NCBI GenBank assembly: GCA_013398275.1
Contig: VZSE01014414.1
Location: 518,524 to 582,523 of the forward strand
Origin: Promerops cafer
Taxonomy: Eukaryota > Chordata > Aves > Passeriformes > Nectariniidae
DNA length: 64,000 nucleotides
Direction: 5' to 3'
The notes below the pieces were generated by a model. It made no database searches and was not told where the DNA came from. It saw only the letters and a program-made list of their open reading frames with translations. The position numbers and the translations under genes are program-made. Shown piece by piece: positions 49,601 through 61,262 of the stretch. Numbering within the stretch: the stretch's first letter is position 1; every line of letters starts with the position of its first letter.

Positions 49601-52600
49601 TCAGAATCAAGTTTTAAATGAGGATTTAAAAGAGGATAACTTGATGGGGGAAGATTCCTCCTTTTCCCTCAAATTAGCCCAGATAAAATTGAGCTGAGAG
49701 GTGGAGACTGAATTGCCACTGCATTTGAGATGAGGAATTGTGCTGGTGAATGAGCTGCCAACAAAGCCAGAGCCTTGGGACTGAAACAGCCACCTCCAGG
49801 GCTACAAAATATCACCCCCAAACCTGGAGCAGTACAACCCTGCTCTGCGGCTGGGGACAGGTGAGGTGACCATGACTGACAGGGAGTGAGCACAGTTTAT
49901 GTCTGTGCTCCATGAATGATGAGAGAGGAGAGAAGAGGAGCTCACACTGTCTAAATGACTGATGTGCAAACAGTGTCTGCTCAAGCCTACACGGCCAGAG
50001 AGAAGCCAGCTCCCAGCCACCACTCTGACCTTCCTTGTCACCTCTGCACTGACACCTGGACATGCAACACAGCTGCTGCCTGCCTGGTTCTTGCTTGCTG
50101 CAGGCCCTGCATCACAGCCAAGGTGATTCAGAGCTGTACCAGCCCCAGCAATAGCAGGAAGAGCAGAACTCCCTTGGCTACACTCGAATTTGGCTGTGAT
50201 TTGCCACCCTTGTACCCAGCCCTTGGAGTTAGCTCTGACAGACCTCATCTTGCTTAAACACTGGTGGAGCAAAGTATGGGAAGATACACACTCTTATGGG
50301 AAAGCTGAGAGCCTTCAGCCTTTTTTTTGGGTCAAAGATCTGCCTCAGAGACATCTGGGATGATGTCAGACCATCTGGGCACCTTTTAGGAGAAATCTGA
50401 CATTTCTTCCACAGTCCCTTGTTTGTTTGGGGAGCGGGGCGAGGGTGAGGCCTGGCTACCCTGAGAGCTGTGCAGCTCACAGGGACACAATATGTGGTTG
50501 TTAGGAGCTGTGGCACAGCCAGACATTGGCCCTGCTGGGCAGCAAGGGGAGAATTCAAACACCTCATTAAAATGCATATCCCAAGCCCACGTATTCACAC
50601 TTTCCATCGCTTTAGGAGCACTTCTGAGTGTTTCGTCCAGCCACCCTCGCAACAGCTGGGCAGCAGGACTTCATCACCAGTGACACAGCTTCTTCCAGCT
50701 CAGCCAGCACCAGGAAACTGCTTGGGCTCGGGATCAGCCAGTCTAGAGAGCACTGCTAGCAGAGAGGAAAGCATTCCCAACCACAGCCTTTGGAAAACAG
50801 GGCCCACTGACAGGAAGAGATGCGCAAGAACACCTGCAGAGAGCAGACCTGGGGCCATTTGCATCCATGTGCTAAAAGATCCCACAACTAGAAGACAAAA
50901 TTTCATCACCCTTTGTCCTTCCAGATGCCTTGTGAGAAACCAAATTTGACAAGAAAGGAGCTAAGGCACAAGATGTAAGCTCAGAGAGAATTAGGAAGCC
51001 ATAGCTCTGTTCAGTAATGTGTCTGAGAGTGCAGCAGTGCAGGGAAGGGCTCAGAAATGAGATCTACAGCAAAAAGGAGAAAAGTGCAAGTGAATATATT
51101 GTTTGGCAAAAGATTGCAAGGAAATACAGGGAGAAAAACCAAAAGAGCTCCTTCTTCCCCTTCAATATCCTCTGTGCTTTGGTTCTTCTCTTTCCCTCTC
51201 CAAACATGCAGAGGCAGCTGATAAAAAGGTCCAGAGCTGGGTTTTTCAAACAGCAACAGCCAAAGCTCATCAGTGTCCCCATGGTCTGTCAGAAGGATTA
51301 ATTAGTGCTGTGACTTAAGGGAAGGCTGGCATCAAAGCCACACCTGAAATGGTGCTAACATTCAGACAAGGTGCTGCCATAGATTTGGTTTGGGTCCAGA
51401 GCCAAGGGGAATACAGTGGGAGCACCACTGCCACATTACAGAGAGCAGCTGAGGCACAGAGAGAGCAAAGGCTTGGGCAGTGCTGTTCCTGCTGAGCTTG
51501 GAAGCCACATCACGTGAGTTTTGCTTTCCTCTGTATCCCAGTGTCCTTTCTGCCCACATAACGCTGGTCACATGTCACCTGCCAAAACCAGGGGTTAACC
51601 CAGAAGTTTATCCTTGGATTCTTTTACCTTCCTGCATCCCACTCTCAGAGAGGACAATTGGGCCTTTTTGCCTCCACAGGGAATGTCCTGCAGTTGAGGA
51701 ACTGCAACTGCCCCTCTCCCTGTCAATGTATCTTTGTGCTTTCTTCCTGGCAGGCAAGAATGGCGTAACCAGGGAAAACTCCTTCGCAATTCTGGACAAC
51801 AAGCATCTTGTTCAATACTGACACAGGCCCGTGATGGGAGGGAGTTTGAATATAGAGTTCTGGACAATAAAGGTCTGTCTCCAGTCCATGGTCCAGTCTC
51901 CTCCTCCTGAACATCCCAGATCCTTTGCTGGTCACTTGAACATTGCTGGCTTCCTATATGGCCTTAAAAATGTTGCTTTGTATTTTCCCAGGCTGAAAAA
52001 CAACCATCATTTAGAACAAATGTTTGTTCCTATTGCCTTTTCTGAAAAAGATTTTCCACTTAACATTGAGTAAAACACTTAGCTCCACATCCATCCAGGA
52101 CACTTAAGCACTGAATTTTTGCTCAGTGGATGACAAAACTGTCTTCAAGGATGTGATCAGTTGGGATAATTCATTTGTCTGGTAAGCATGGTGAGGATAA
52201 ATACATGAAAAACTAATCTGATGATCAAAAGTTGATCTGATTTCTCAGGAAGTGGAGTTCCATGGGTCCAGAGGGCAGAGTAGATGCTCAGTCTTGGCAA
52301 TCTCACTGCAGCACTGAGGATGTGAATAAATGCCAGTGTGAAGATTTAAGGAGGCAAGTTCTAATGAGCACAAATCATCGTTACTTGAAGCCCTTATCCC
52401 AGTGCAGAATGGATTACAGGTGGAGCAGTAACCAATTCCCTACTGTAAATAAGGCAAAGGGAAAAGCTTAAGGGCTGCCTCACAGTGCTATACTGAAATA
52501 GCCCAACTGGAAACAACAGGGCTGTGTGGGCACACAGCCAGACTGACACAGCAGTGTCTGAAGGCCACATTCTTCTCTTGTGCTTAGCTCATTTTAAGTG

Positions 52601-55600
52601 GAATCAGATCCCATTACGTGCCCATCAGACAGTCAAACGCCCACACTGTCAGCATGATGAAAAATTTCCATGGAGATAGCAGCAAAAAGGTCAGCACCAA
52701 GGGAAAAATGCCCCATGCCCTCATTGCAGAGCTTGACATCTCTCCCTCTGCCCATCCTCAGAAGATGGAGTTCATTCCAGGGCACAAAAACTGTTCCAAT
52801 AATTGGGTACTGTCATTTTCTGTCACACAGATCAGCCCCAACACAGTGCAGGGAAGAGCTGACATGCCCAAAAGCTGTCCACAGCATATCCCCTCAATTT
52901 CAGCAATCATCAACTGCTGCGTTACAGAGCAGGAGTTGAGCTGAGACACAGCTCCTCATGCTCTTCATACTGATTACCCCCATCCTTCATCCTGCAGCCA
53001 CAAGCCTGCCAGGTTTGACCCTTTCTAGCCCCTCCTCAGAACATCCCATCCATGAGTGTAACCTGCTAGGAGAGATGTGCTGCTCCTCCCTTGTGACTTC
53101 CCCATTTTCATTTCTTTTTACAGGACATGCAGTAGGGACTTTACAACAGGATCCTAGTGATAGGACAAGAGGGAGTGGCTTTAAACTAAAAGAGGAGAGA
53201 CTTAGATTGGATATTGGGGAGAAATTCTTCTCTGTGAGGGTGGTGAGGCCCTGGTACAGGTTGCCCAGAGAAGCTGTGGCTGCCTCATCCCTGGAAGTTT
53301 TCAAGGCCAGGTTGAATGGGGCTTGGAGCAACCTGGGATGGTGGAAGGTGTCCCTGCCCATGGCAGGGGGTGGCACTGGATGATCTTTAAGGTCTTTTCC
53401 AATCCACGCCATTCCAGGATTCTCTGATCTCCAGTGTGTGAGGGATAGTGACAATGGTTTGTTGGTCAAAGCAAAGACCCAGCACTTTTGCTCAGGGCTA
53501 GCACTAAGCAATGCAAGAGCACTAAATAGTTCCTTAAAAAAGCAAACTTGCCAGTTTTCCCACCTAAGAGTCTGCCACAGAGCCCTCACAGTCCTCCAAC
53601 ACTTGCCCCCATCCAGTTTTCACCATTTCCAAACTCCCTCAGCATCTCCAGCTCCAGGATCCCTCCTGCACATCTCTGCCTCCAGCCCTTCCCCTGCCCA
53701 TTTCCATCCTAAGCCACTGCCTCAGGCACAAGAAGAAGCCAATTCTTCCCCCAATACTCTGCAGAGAAGAGAGCAGATGTTTTGGAGAAGATTATGTCAC
53801 TGCATCAGGGGTAACTATCCAAGCAAAAAGTCTCTCCACATGACACAGCACCCTATCCCTCATTCCTAAGGGGCCTCAAATTACATCATGTGGACCTCAG
53901 AGCTACCTGGGAACGCTGTTTGAGGACAGTAATGCAACACACAAGACCTCACTCCAGCAGGATTCCATGCGAGGTTCCACAAGCACTTCTGAGCTTCAGC
54001 TGCTCCCCACAGCCAGAAACAAATGGTCCCAGTTGAGCAACATGTAGCACACACCCTGATTTAGGGTGAAGGGGTATTTGCTTGGAAATAGCAGTGTTCC
54101 TGCAAACAGTGCTAACCTAATAACTTCATTCTTGACAAAGATCTGGTGTCTTTTAGACTTGGGGGATCTTTGTACAGCCATAATCCAGACATGGGTTTGC
54201 CAGCTAAAGAGACAAGACTCTGCAAAGAGACAAGCACAGGCAAAGCAAATAACCTACCTAAATTCGCATAACAGATCCGTGATGAAAACACAGTAGAAGC
54301 CAGGTCTGGCTTCCAGGTGTTGCTCCAGCAACTGGAAAAAAACTCTTAATTCCAGCTTGGAAAGGACTACTAAAGAAAGATCTTTCACTACACTGACTTT
54401 TATGCATTTGCCAGAGCCTTGAGGATACCAAGAGGCTTTAATGGCTCTGCCCAGCCTCAGCTGGGGCCTCCACCCAGTCTCCTGCCCAATTAAGCACCAG
54501 CCTGGGCCCTCATCCCAGTCTCAGACCAAGAGCTGTGCTGTCTGTAGCTCTAATACATAAACCTCAGTGACCCCAAATCCATGGACTGACTTCCCAGCTT
54601 CATTTAGCCACTTCCATTTCACTACAGCTTTGTCAGGTGGTCACTGGGCTGTGTGTGGCACATCAGCAGCAGCTGTTTCCAGTTCATCCTTTGATGAACT
54701 CTGATGGTCCAATGGAAATGTTTGGGAGAGCTCTCAGTGTCTTCGTGAGTTTTCAGCTCAAGCATCAGCAGCATTCCCATGCAAAATCTAGCCTCACCTT
54801 TGCCTCCTATTTACTCTGAACTCAATTAAAGGACTTGCACTTTATAGGTGGTCTGGGATCTTCCTGGGAAATTTTGTCTCTGCTTCTACTGCCTCAGCAT
54901 GAGGCAAAATTGGCTGTAAGTCCTAAGACCAGAAGCAGATGTTCCCTTTCTGAATACCTGAGGGCATCTTTCTCTGAAGGTTGCTTGTTTCTCTGCATGA
55001 TCCTGTCATTTTTTTAAAAGTTTTAGGGTTAGGCAGATTATTTTTCTGCATGAGAAGTACTTGCATTTCTCTTGGAACAGAAATTTTATTTTTATTTTCT
55101 TTGAGCAAATGAAGTCTACATATATCTGATGTCTTATTTACTGTAGTATTTCTTCTATCCCATATTCATCTCTCCAGAGAGGACTGAGATAACACTGCTG
55201 TGGTGTATTCCTGAGCAGGAGGCAGCTGCATGGAGTTGTTGGTGCTGCAGACAGCTCTTCTGTGTTCTCTCGGGTTGTCTCTTTCCAACAGAAATGGAGA
55301 ACCTGACAAAACTTTCCTCATCACAGTAGCTTTGAACTGTCTGAAGGCAGTAATTAGAATCAGCATTTTTTCCAAAGTTCCCTGGTGATTTAAGGTTGTT
55401 CTGCTGGGCAGCAGCCGTTACTTGGACTAACAGCCAGCGGGCTCGCAGCCAGCTCTGCAGCAAGCAGCAGAAGTCAGAGGAGTTTGGAAGGAGAACACTG
55501 AGTGCTCAGGTGCTTGTCTGCTCCTTCACCACCCTGAAACTCCTCGGGGTGTCTGTGCTGAGGCACAGAGGCTGAGGGGTTGGGCACACAGGGCCCTCCG

Positions 55601-58600
55601 ACGGGCTCCAGCAGTGTGGGTGACTCAAGGGTACCAACAGTGTCTCTTGGGCAGGCACAGGCAAACGAACTGAAGCCCTTGCAAATCCCCAGCAGGTCCC
55701 AGTCTCAGCTGGGTTCCTCCTAGAGCAATTAACCTCAGAGAAAATTACAGTCTGGCACACCACCATTGACAAGTTGCCAGGCTTGAGGTGAAGCCAGCTG
55801 CTTAACTGAGTGTGTGGCATTTATTGCCTGTGGGAAAGGTAAGGTGAAACAAATCTGTGGTTGAAACAACTCTATTTTACCACATATCTGCAAAATACCT
55901 GCAAATTCGTCCTCTTGTGTACATACTCACAGCTTGGAACTTTCTTGTTCTATTAGAAGGGTTCTTTCTCACCATGTTCAGTGAAGCTGGGTGCAATGAT
56001 GGTAATCACAAGGTGATGAACCCATAACTGGCCCCTTTTTCTCCTGGTTATACCAATGTAAAACTGCTGTACCCCCTTCGACCTAGCCAAAGGTACCATA
56101 AAATCAGCAGGGTAGACTGCTCAAAGGGCAAATCATTTTGCTTCCCAGTAAACCCTGCAGGTAGAACCTCTTCCCCAGGCTCTCCTGGCTGTTAAAAGCA
56201 GCTATTCCACACAGAACTTGCTGTCTCTCTGCAAACGAAGGAACAAAGTTCATGGGGATTTTCCTTGCCAGTGGGACAGCAGTAATGATGTGCAAAGCCT
56301 TGAGCACATGAATATTTTTTTCTCATCATGCTCAAGAATTTTCTATTCCTGAACTTTATCTCCCTGCCAGTGCTAAAAGGAGACTGTAGCAAAGGCTCAG
56401 ATTCTCAGAGGAGTTCGACTGCTGCAACACATCCAAGTCTGCTGGACATCATCAGAGCTCAGAGGCTGTGAACACTGAGGGGAAATGTCTTCCCCTCAAA
56501 GCTAATACATCTCTGAGTGATGTGAGGGGAATGTTTCAAGGGTCTTAATCACAGAACCAAAGAGCTGTTAAAGCTGGAAAAACCTCTAAGATCATCAAGT
56601 CCAATTATTAACACAGCACCACTGTGTTCACCACTAAGCCATGTCTCCAAGTGCCACATCCACAAGCTTTTAGAAGAGCTCCAATGATTTGATTCTAGCT
56701 GATCAACCAGTCCCACTCTACGTGTTTGCAAGCGGACATTTGTTGCTTCAAAGAGTGAGATATCTTAGGAAAAAAGGGATGGCACAAAGAGATAAAAATT
56801 TAATGTTGGAAAAGGAAAACCTTGGGAGAGGAAAAGATAAATGACTCACAGCTGGGTTGTGGGAACTGTAGGATGCATGAAATCCTGACCCCACTTGAGT
56901 CACTTTGCCATTTACTTCGTGAAGGCAGGTGACTGAAGAGTACAAAATCTCCTCCAGTTGCTGCAGAAAAAGGTGCACAGCTGATGCTTCCCATCCTTGC
57001 TTATACAATCCTAAAAACTGTCCTTTGACCTAGTCACTGCAGCTGACCCACAAGAGCACTCTTTACAATTGCTGACTGTATTTTTAGCTGACCTTGCATG
57101 TGACTCAGGAGAGAGAAATGAGGAAAGACAGTCCCATGGGATTTCCCAGCTCTCTACACACCACCACAGATCACCACAGCTGTGGGAGTCCAAGAGAAAA
57201 GACAAAAAAGAGACATTTCCTCTGCTCAGATGTATCCTGACACCAGGGAATCTGTTTGTAATTTAATAAACATCTTAATGACATCAACAACTGGGTAAAA
57301 AGGACACTGAGAAGACATGGCTGTAACTGATCACACTTTCCTAGAGAACCAAGAGAGGTTTATTTTCCAGCCAGTCCTAGATTTTGGTCTTTTCTTGTTT
57401 AATATATGTGGGGGTTTTATGATTTTGATCTTAACTCCATAAAATTTAATTTTTTGGAGCAGCTGGAATCAAAGGAAGATAAGTGCTTCCATCCCACAGC
57501 ACTCCTCCATAATGTACCAGTGGTTCTCCATAAAAAGAACATACTGAGATAACAGACAAAAAGTTGGGTACAGCCTCAACAAAGGCTCTGGACAGACACT
57601 TCTCTCACTTCAGGCTCAAGAGGAACCTCTCTGTAGCTAATTTGCCTTAGATCCATGTTTAGCAGCATGAACTTCCTAGGCTGTGAAGTAAACCTTTAGG
57701 GGTTAATGGCTGTGTTGTTTTTAGTAGGTGTAAAGAAAAGAAACTCTGATACTCAGAAGGACAATAAAAGCTTTCATAGTGCAAGGTTAATCTGCTGACT
57801 ACTTGTGCAGCTCACAAAACCACCAAAGCCCCTTGGAGTTTTAATCTCCCTGGTTCAGCACTTGGTCACTGGCTGTCTGCTTCCAGCCTGCAGGACTGGG
57901 GGCATTTGTGCCAGAACTGTTTATTCTGAGAGGCAGGGTGGTCGTTTTTCAGCAGGAGCATAACAGAAAGCCAAGAGCCAGGCTCTGTCCTGGGGGACTT
58001 TTTACAGACTCAAAGGCATCTTGATTTGAGTCCTCATTCAGCACAGGATTAGGATTTCTTGTTAACAACTCTCTTGATGAGTCATCTTCTTCCCCAGTCA
58101 CTGGGGAAGATAATTTGGATCCACAGAATCCATATTCCATTTGTATTTGATGTGCCCTTCAGCTTGGTATGGTGGCTCACATTAAGGTCTGTGCCCTGGA
58201 AAAATGTCTAAGATTTGTTCTGAAAGACTCAGATTCCCAAAAAGGACAAAATGACTTTTCTTTCAGCAGAACCTCTTGAGTTATACTTCACTAGGTGTTT
58301 TGCCAAGGTAATTTAAAGGCAGCAGTGTCTTCTCTGTGCTGTTAGACTGGATACAAGAGTCTACTGACTGCACTTTGCTGGGAATTCTGCCTGATCTGCC
58401 TCTCTTCAAACCGCTCAGAACAGAACCGCCCTGGACAATCCTGTGCTCAATTTTGGCAGCACGGACCTTTACAGAGTGATGAATCCTTCTTCATTCCTTG
58501 TTCCCATCCCATTCCCACTAACATGATCATTTCCCTTTGCAGGTAAATCACCTCACCTTGAGGTGTCTTCAGAGCCACGTCTCACCTCAAGCGTTTTGCA

Positions 58601-59539
58601 GAGGAAAAATGGTGAGACAAAGTCTGGGCCAAGCTTTGCCACCTCAGAGCCGAGCAGCCCAGGGGAGACACGAGGAGCTCACCTGCTTCAGCTTCGTCCC
58701 CACCATGGAAGCACTGCTGTCCAGCACGAACACGACGTTCTTTGGCAAGGGAGGAAGATCCGTGGGGGCGAAGTAGTGCACGAAATACCCATTGAGGATC
58801 TGTGGAAGAGCAGGGGAGTCAGGAATCGAAGGCGGATCATGGTGCAATGGTCTACAGACATCGTTATGGGATATTTGGATGCTTTCAGTGACTCTGTCTA
58901 CTCTGGAGGATATGAGTGCTCCTTGGAATCCCTCTTAATTCTGTGTCCAAATACCCTTGGGATGCCCCCTTAATTCAGTTTATCCAGACTGGATGATCCA
59001 GCTGGAGCTCTCCACGTCTCCTTCCAGGGCTGACATTGGGGTTTCCTTCCAAATGCAGCCAGGGTATAACACATGTGCCCACAGGTCAGAATCACAGCAT
59101 GCACTTGAGGAACTGGCCTTGTATCCAGATATGTACAGCCAGTATACTGAGAAACTGAAAAGCAGACAGAAAAAAGAAGCTCAATGAAGTCGGGGTTTAA
59201 GTCCATCTTGTGGCTGCTAATTGACTGGTTTTATTGTGGATAGTTCTTACAAGATGGAGGAGTAGCTTTCACTTGGAAAGCATTTTCTAGGAATTTGGAG
59301 CAGGAAAAACAATTGAACCATCTTGGGTACAGTTAATAAAACAGAAAAGATGAATCATGTGTACAGTACCTGAACATCCCCAACACTCAGCTCCCTGTTG
59401 ACGTCGTATCTGATTATAAAATCTCCCAAAATTCCATTTCGGGCGATCCTGGTTTGCTCAACAACACTGGGGTTGAATGTAACCTTGGCTAAGGTTTTGG
59501 TGTGCCCAATGACAGTAGAGGGAGGAGGAGACACATCAC
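34385..59539 (-). CDS. ITIH5: Inter-alpha-trypsin inhibitor heavy chain 5, C-terminal 721 residues (5' exons outside window)
   Basis: Nine - strand exons join in frame (59539-59370, 58799-58683, 45215-45044, 42525-42216, 39554-39001, 38631-38581, 37531-37415, 36081-35704, 34683-34385), 2168 bases, all with GT-AG introns. In the partial protein, residues 1-56 end the VIT domain. The von Willebrand A domain follows, with an intact MIDAS: DSSAS at 83-87, Thr154 and Asp189 in TDG. GDPHFVIDF at 460-468 is the site where heavy chains are cleaved and linked to chondroitin sulphate, and the C-terminal domain ends PVVWKQRRIYNG, CWFAKNNA and DYLASHPFDTG. These endings, plus RIKISKTS before GDPHF, are characteristic of ITIH5 rather than ITIH1-4. 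The product is a secreted glycoprotein expected to bind and stabilise hyaluronan matrix; sequons include NGS, NRT, NIT, NTS and NQT. Human ITIH5 is about 942 residues, so about 220 N-terminal residues are missing. Confidence 0.95.
34684..35703 (-). other. ITIH5: ITIH5 intron (last)
   Basis: About 1.0 kb, phase 1. It contains a T homopolymer at about 34762-34780 and is otherwise featureless. Confidence 0.8.
35704..36081 (-). CDS. ITIH5: ITIH5 exon, heavy-chain C-terminal domain
   Basis: The acceptor is TTTTCCTGCAAG and the donor GTAGGT on the - strand; 378 bases, phase 1 at both ends. Encodes residues 497-622: VTVNGQLIGAPAPPNGHKK, then ERSYLEITPRRVIL, ILIHHYKKPAPYQRNHLGFY and LSSDSHGLLG. It is the core of the ITIH C-terminal domain, with the sequon NIT. 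Confidence 0.95.
36082..37414 (-). other. ITIH5: ITIH5 intron with a short CR1 scrap
   Basis: 1.3 kb, phase 1. A possible reverse CR1 terminus at 36118-36165 (GGATCACAGAGTCCCAGAAC, GAGTTGGAAGGGGCCCAG) lies close to the exon. Nothing else is recognised. Confidence 0.6.
37415..37531 (-). CDS. ITIH5: ITIH5 exon carrying the DPHF maturation motif
   Basis: The acceptor is CATGTCTTCTCAG and the donor GTGAGC; 117 bases, phase 1 at both ends. Encodes DGDPHFVIDFPSSKFSVC, then FNIDGEPGDILRLVSDHKES. In heavy chains HC1-HC3 the Asp of DPHF becomes the cleaved, chondroitin-sulphate-linked C-terminus; the motif is intact here. Confidence 0.95.
37532..38580 (-). other. ITIH5: ITIH5 intron
   Basis: About 1.05 kb, phase 1, AT-rich at 38160-38300. 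No exon or repeat is recognised. Confidence 0.8.
38581..38631 (-). CDS. ITIH5: ITIH5 51-base micro-exon
   Basis: The acceptor is CCACTTCTAG and the donor GTCAGT; phase 1 at both ends. Encodes IRRGQDKQRIKISKTS (residues 442-457) plus the first base of Ala458. RIKISKTS immediately before GDPHF matches ITIH5, which supports this small exon despite its size. Confidence 0.88.
38632..39000 (-). other. ITIH5: ITIH5 intron containing a MIR-like relic
   Basis: 369 bases. The part at 38845-38940 resembles an ancient SINE (see the separate entry). No other feature is visible. Confidence 0.7.
38845..38940 (-). repeat. MIR-like ancient SINE relic
   Basis: CTAAAGGTTACCCAGCCCAC, TTAGCAAAGCTGGTATG and TTCACTGTCTAGATCACCCC follow the MIR order on the reverse strand (aaggtcaca, cagagctggga, cccactgctctatcca). 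Strongly diverged. Confidence 0.45.
39001..39554 (-). CDS. ITIH5: ITIH5 exon after the vWA domain (554 bases)
   Basis: The acceptor is CTTGCTTTAAG and the donor GTATGA. Encodes residues 257-440: FYDEIGTPLLSDIRVDYP, FFPNYFNGSEIIIAGKLINR, HVEVTASNSKKYILLKTDV, YIERAWSYLTIKELLNSR and NFVTPFTVLKM. A less conserved Pro/Glu-rich tail then reaches the hinge. Sequons NGS and NRT are present. ITIH5-type blocks such as FYDEI and PNYFNGSEIIIAGKL are nearly unchanged. Confidence 0.95.
39555..42215 (-). other. ITIH5: ITIH5 intron (2.7 kb)
   Basis: Phase 2. No exon or clear repeat is recognised in it. Confidence 0.8.
42216..42525 (-). CDS. ITIH5: ITIH5 exon, second half of the vWA domain
   Basis: The acceptor is GGTACCTCCCCAG and the donor GTTTGT; 310 bases. 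Encodes residues 153-256: the MIDAS Thr in GGTNINGALQTG, the MIDAS Asp in LIIFLTDGRPTVGE, FCLFTIGIGNDVD and LENCGMTRLF, ending HLKG. The upstream in-frame ATG near 42556 belongs to the intron and is not a start. Confidence 0.95.
42526..45043 (-). other. ITIH5: ITIH5 intron (2.5 kb) with a CR1 scrap and a poly(A) tract
   Basis: Phase 1. It holds an A homopolymer at about 43168-43181 and the CR1 fragment at 44774-44852. No exon is recognised. Confidence 0.75.
44774..44852 (-). mobile_element. CR1 LINE 3' terminus, reverse orientation
   Basis: Reads GAATCACAGACTAATTTTGG, TTGGAAGGAACATTTAAAGG and CCCCCTGCAATGGGCAGGG, which is the reverse complement of a CR1 end. It lies about 190 bases from the vWA exon at 45044. 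Confidence 0.8.
45044..45215 (-). CDS. ITIH5: ITIH5 exon, middle of the vWA domain
   Basis: The acceptor is CTCTTTCTAG and the donor GTATGA; 172 bases, starting in phase 0. Encodes TKEALFTILQDLRPEDHFN, then IIGFSNRIKVWQQDRLVPVT and KKYIHNMSPTG (residues 96-152), with Gly153 split. Confidence 0.95.
47303..47375 (-). repeat. MIR-like ancient SINE relic
   Basis: CATCCCATTTTACAGAGAGG, AAAACCAGGC and TATGTCAAGGTCAAACACCA match the MIR core on the reverse strand (ccattttacagatgagg, aaactgaggc, cccaaggtcacaca). Confidence 0.55.
53140..53432 (+). mobile_element. CR1 LINE 3' end fragment
   Basis: Reads GATCCTAGTGATAGGACAAG, AGACTTAGATTGGATATTGG, GAGAAATTCTTCTCTGTGAG, CTGGTACAGGTTGCCCAGAG, GTGTCCCTGCCCATGGCAGG and TTTTCCAATCCACGCCATTC. 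It is well preserved, in + orientation, antisense to ITIH5. Confidence 0.92.
56549..56732 (-). mobile_element. CR1 LINE 3' fragment of the second subfamily, reverse orientation
   Basis: Contains AATCACAGAACCAAAGAGC, TGGAAAAACCTCTAAGATCA, TCAAGTCCAATTATTAACAC, ACCACTAAGCCATGTC and CCACATCCACAAGCTTTTAG. This is the same subfamily as the 11242 and 27925 copies. Confidence 0.88.
58683..58799 (-). CDS. ITIH5: ITIH5 exon with the MIDAS DxSxS
   Basis: The acceptor is CTCTTCCACAG and the donor GTGAGC; 117 bases, phase 0 at both ends. Encodes ILNGYFVHYFAPTDLPPLPK, then NVVFVLDSSASMVGTKLKQ (residues 57-95). The DSSAS metal-binding loop of the von Willebrand A domain is complete. Confidence 0.95.
58800..59369 (-). 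other. ITIH5: ITIH5 intron (570 bases)
   Basis: Phase 0. Nothing beyond the splice signals is recognised. Confidence 0.8.
59370..59539 (-). CDS. ITIH5: ITIH5 exon, end of the VIT domain (most 5' exon in the window)
   Basis: The acceptor is CATCCCAACAG and the donor GTACTG; 170 bases. After a split first codon it encodes DVSPPPSTVIGHTKTLAK, VTFNPSVVEQTRIARNG and ILGDFIIRYDVNRELSVGDV. NGILGDFIIRYDVNRE is a hallmark of ITIH5. It begins with two bases of a codon, so at least one further exon lies upstream of 59540. Confidence 0.92.
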
Positions 59540-61149
59540 CTGTTGGGATGAGACCACAACATCACAGGTTTTTCCCGTTGCCTTACGGATGTCAAAGCAC
59601 AGCACAGGTGGTATTGCCATGGAGCCAAATCAGCCAGCAGAGTGACTTACTGGGATTGAAGATTCAGCTCTCCAGTGATAAAAAAAGAGAGATTAAAAAA
59701 AAAATTAACCCATCTCCTCAAACTTTAAACTGAAATCCATCTTGCAATGCTCTCAGGGATATAAATGTTTGTAGAAAATTCCTATATTCAGTTCTGTTTG
59801 GGCAAGCACACAACCTCAGACATGCACATGCTGTTCATTCCAGCCCCCTCTAGACATCCAGGATGCAGATCCTACACCTGAGATCCTGACAGTCAATGCA
59901 AGTATGATTCATTTGACCTGTTTAAACATTTCTTCCAGGATTAGATGAATCACACTGTAGATTTTTCCTTATTGATTATAAAGAATTCTTGAGGTGGCAT
60001 GTTCAGATGTACCACAGGCATGTGAGGTGGGATTGATCTGAGTGACTGATCCCTTGATCTGACAAGTCTTATGTGTAATGCCTACATTTTAACAAGTCCC
60101 CTTAGCTGCCTTTATGTTCAGCAAAAGTTATCATTGTAGTCACTGCAATTTCAGTCTAGCTAATTCAGACAAAATCCAACACTGCCAGTGCAGTCACACA
60201 AAATTGCATCCCTAAGATGTAACTCATCCTAAACTCTGAAAATCCTTCCTGAATCAACAAAGAGGGATGTGCCTGGCAGAGGGCATCTCAGATAAAGACA
60301 ATTATTTAGGTCTGAGTCACCCTGCAGGAAACTCTCCTTGTATTGTTATCTGAGCTCATTCTCTAAAAGCTGAGGGGTGTGGAAGTTCCCTGTTGCCTTT
60401 CTATGTAAACAAAATCCCTCTATACCCTCTTTTGGTTTGCCAACTGTTCTTTCCCTCTGAACTCCATTGGGACCCTTACATGAGACAGATTTGGCCTCTG
60501 AACTTCTCCAGATTTTGAGGGCTTTCCCCCTTAACTGGCTTTTGAAAACACAAAAATAGATTGTCAGCTGAAATTGTTCTTGGGTGCTTTAGCTCTCAGT
60601 GATCATTCCAACACTCCTCTGAGGGGCAGAAGTTCTATTATGTCTGCTCCTGGGCTGGTTAGAATTGGTAGGAATCAGCTGTTTAATTATACTGTGAGGG
60701 GAAATCTCAAATCTTTGCCAAAAATGCCCAAAAATCTGTGGTATGACAGGGAAATTATGGATGGGAGAGGTTCAGTCCCTGTTCAGGTGTACACAATGCA
60801 AATACCTACATCTAAGCTTATTTTCTAGGCTCCACTGTGCAAGTGGAGATCAGGTCAAGAGTGTCAGAGATTAGGGTATGATACATCTGGCCAGACAGAC
60901 ATCTGCTTTAGGATAATTTTAATTAACAATAAATTACCAGTAGTGATCCAAATGACAAGGTGCAGGTGGTCTGGGAAAGCTCCATTCCAAGGGGTCCTAT
61001 AACTCTGTTTATGTAATGAGCAGTGGCACTTCACCTTTGTAAAGGGCTTTGAGCAGCAATAGGGAAAGACAATGTGACATCTGTGTGCAACAATGAACAC
61101 AACCTCACATCCAGACCCCACAGTGATTTACAAAACCAGAAGTATGTGA

Positions 61150-61262
61150 TTATGGCCATTTAACAAGTAGGAAAATGGAGGCATGGGGTGGTTACCTAAC
61201 TTACCTGACTTCCCACAGGTGAAAGTCTACAGAAATGCCAGGATTAGGGTCCTTGTGGGTTT
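61150..61262 (-). repeat. MIR-like ancient SINE relic
   Basis: GGCCATTTAACAAGTAGGAA, AATGGAGGCATGGGGTGGTT, ACTTACCTGACTTCCCACAG and ATGCCAGGATTAGGGTCC follow the MIR core on the reverse strand. A nearby piece at about 61030-61050 (CTTTGTAAAGGGCTTTGAGC) resembles the MIR 3' part in + orientation. Confidence 0.6.

Larger units (their letters stand above)
45216..58682 (-). other. ITIH5: ITIH5 large intron (13.5 kb) inside the vWA domain
   Basis: Phase 0. I find no coding exon in it. It contains a MIR-like relic at 47303, CR1 copies at 53140 (+) and 56549 (-), and AT-rich stretches around 45890-46070 and 57370-57460. Open frames of up to about 190 codons occur (for example near 46072 and 49545) but resemble nothing known. 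Confidence 0.8.

Noticed and set aside
52987..53589. 200-codon - strand open frame
   Set aside because: It runs antisense through the CR1 at 53140-53432; the peptide is the translation of the CR1 3' UTR.
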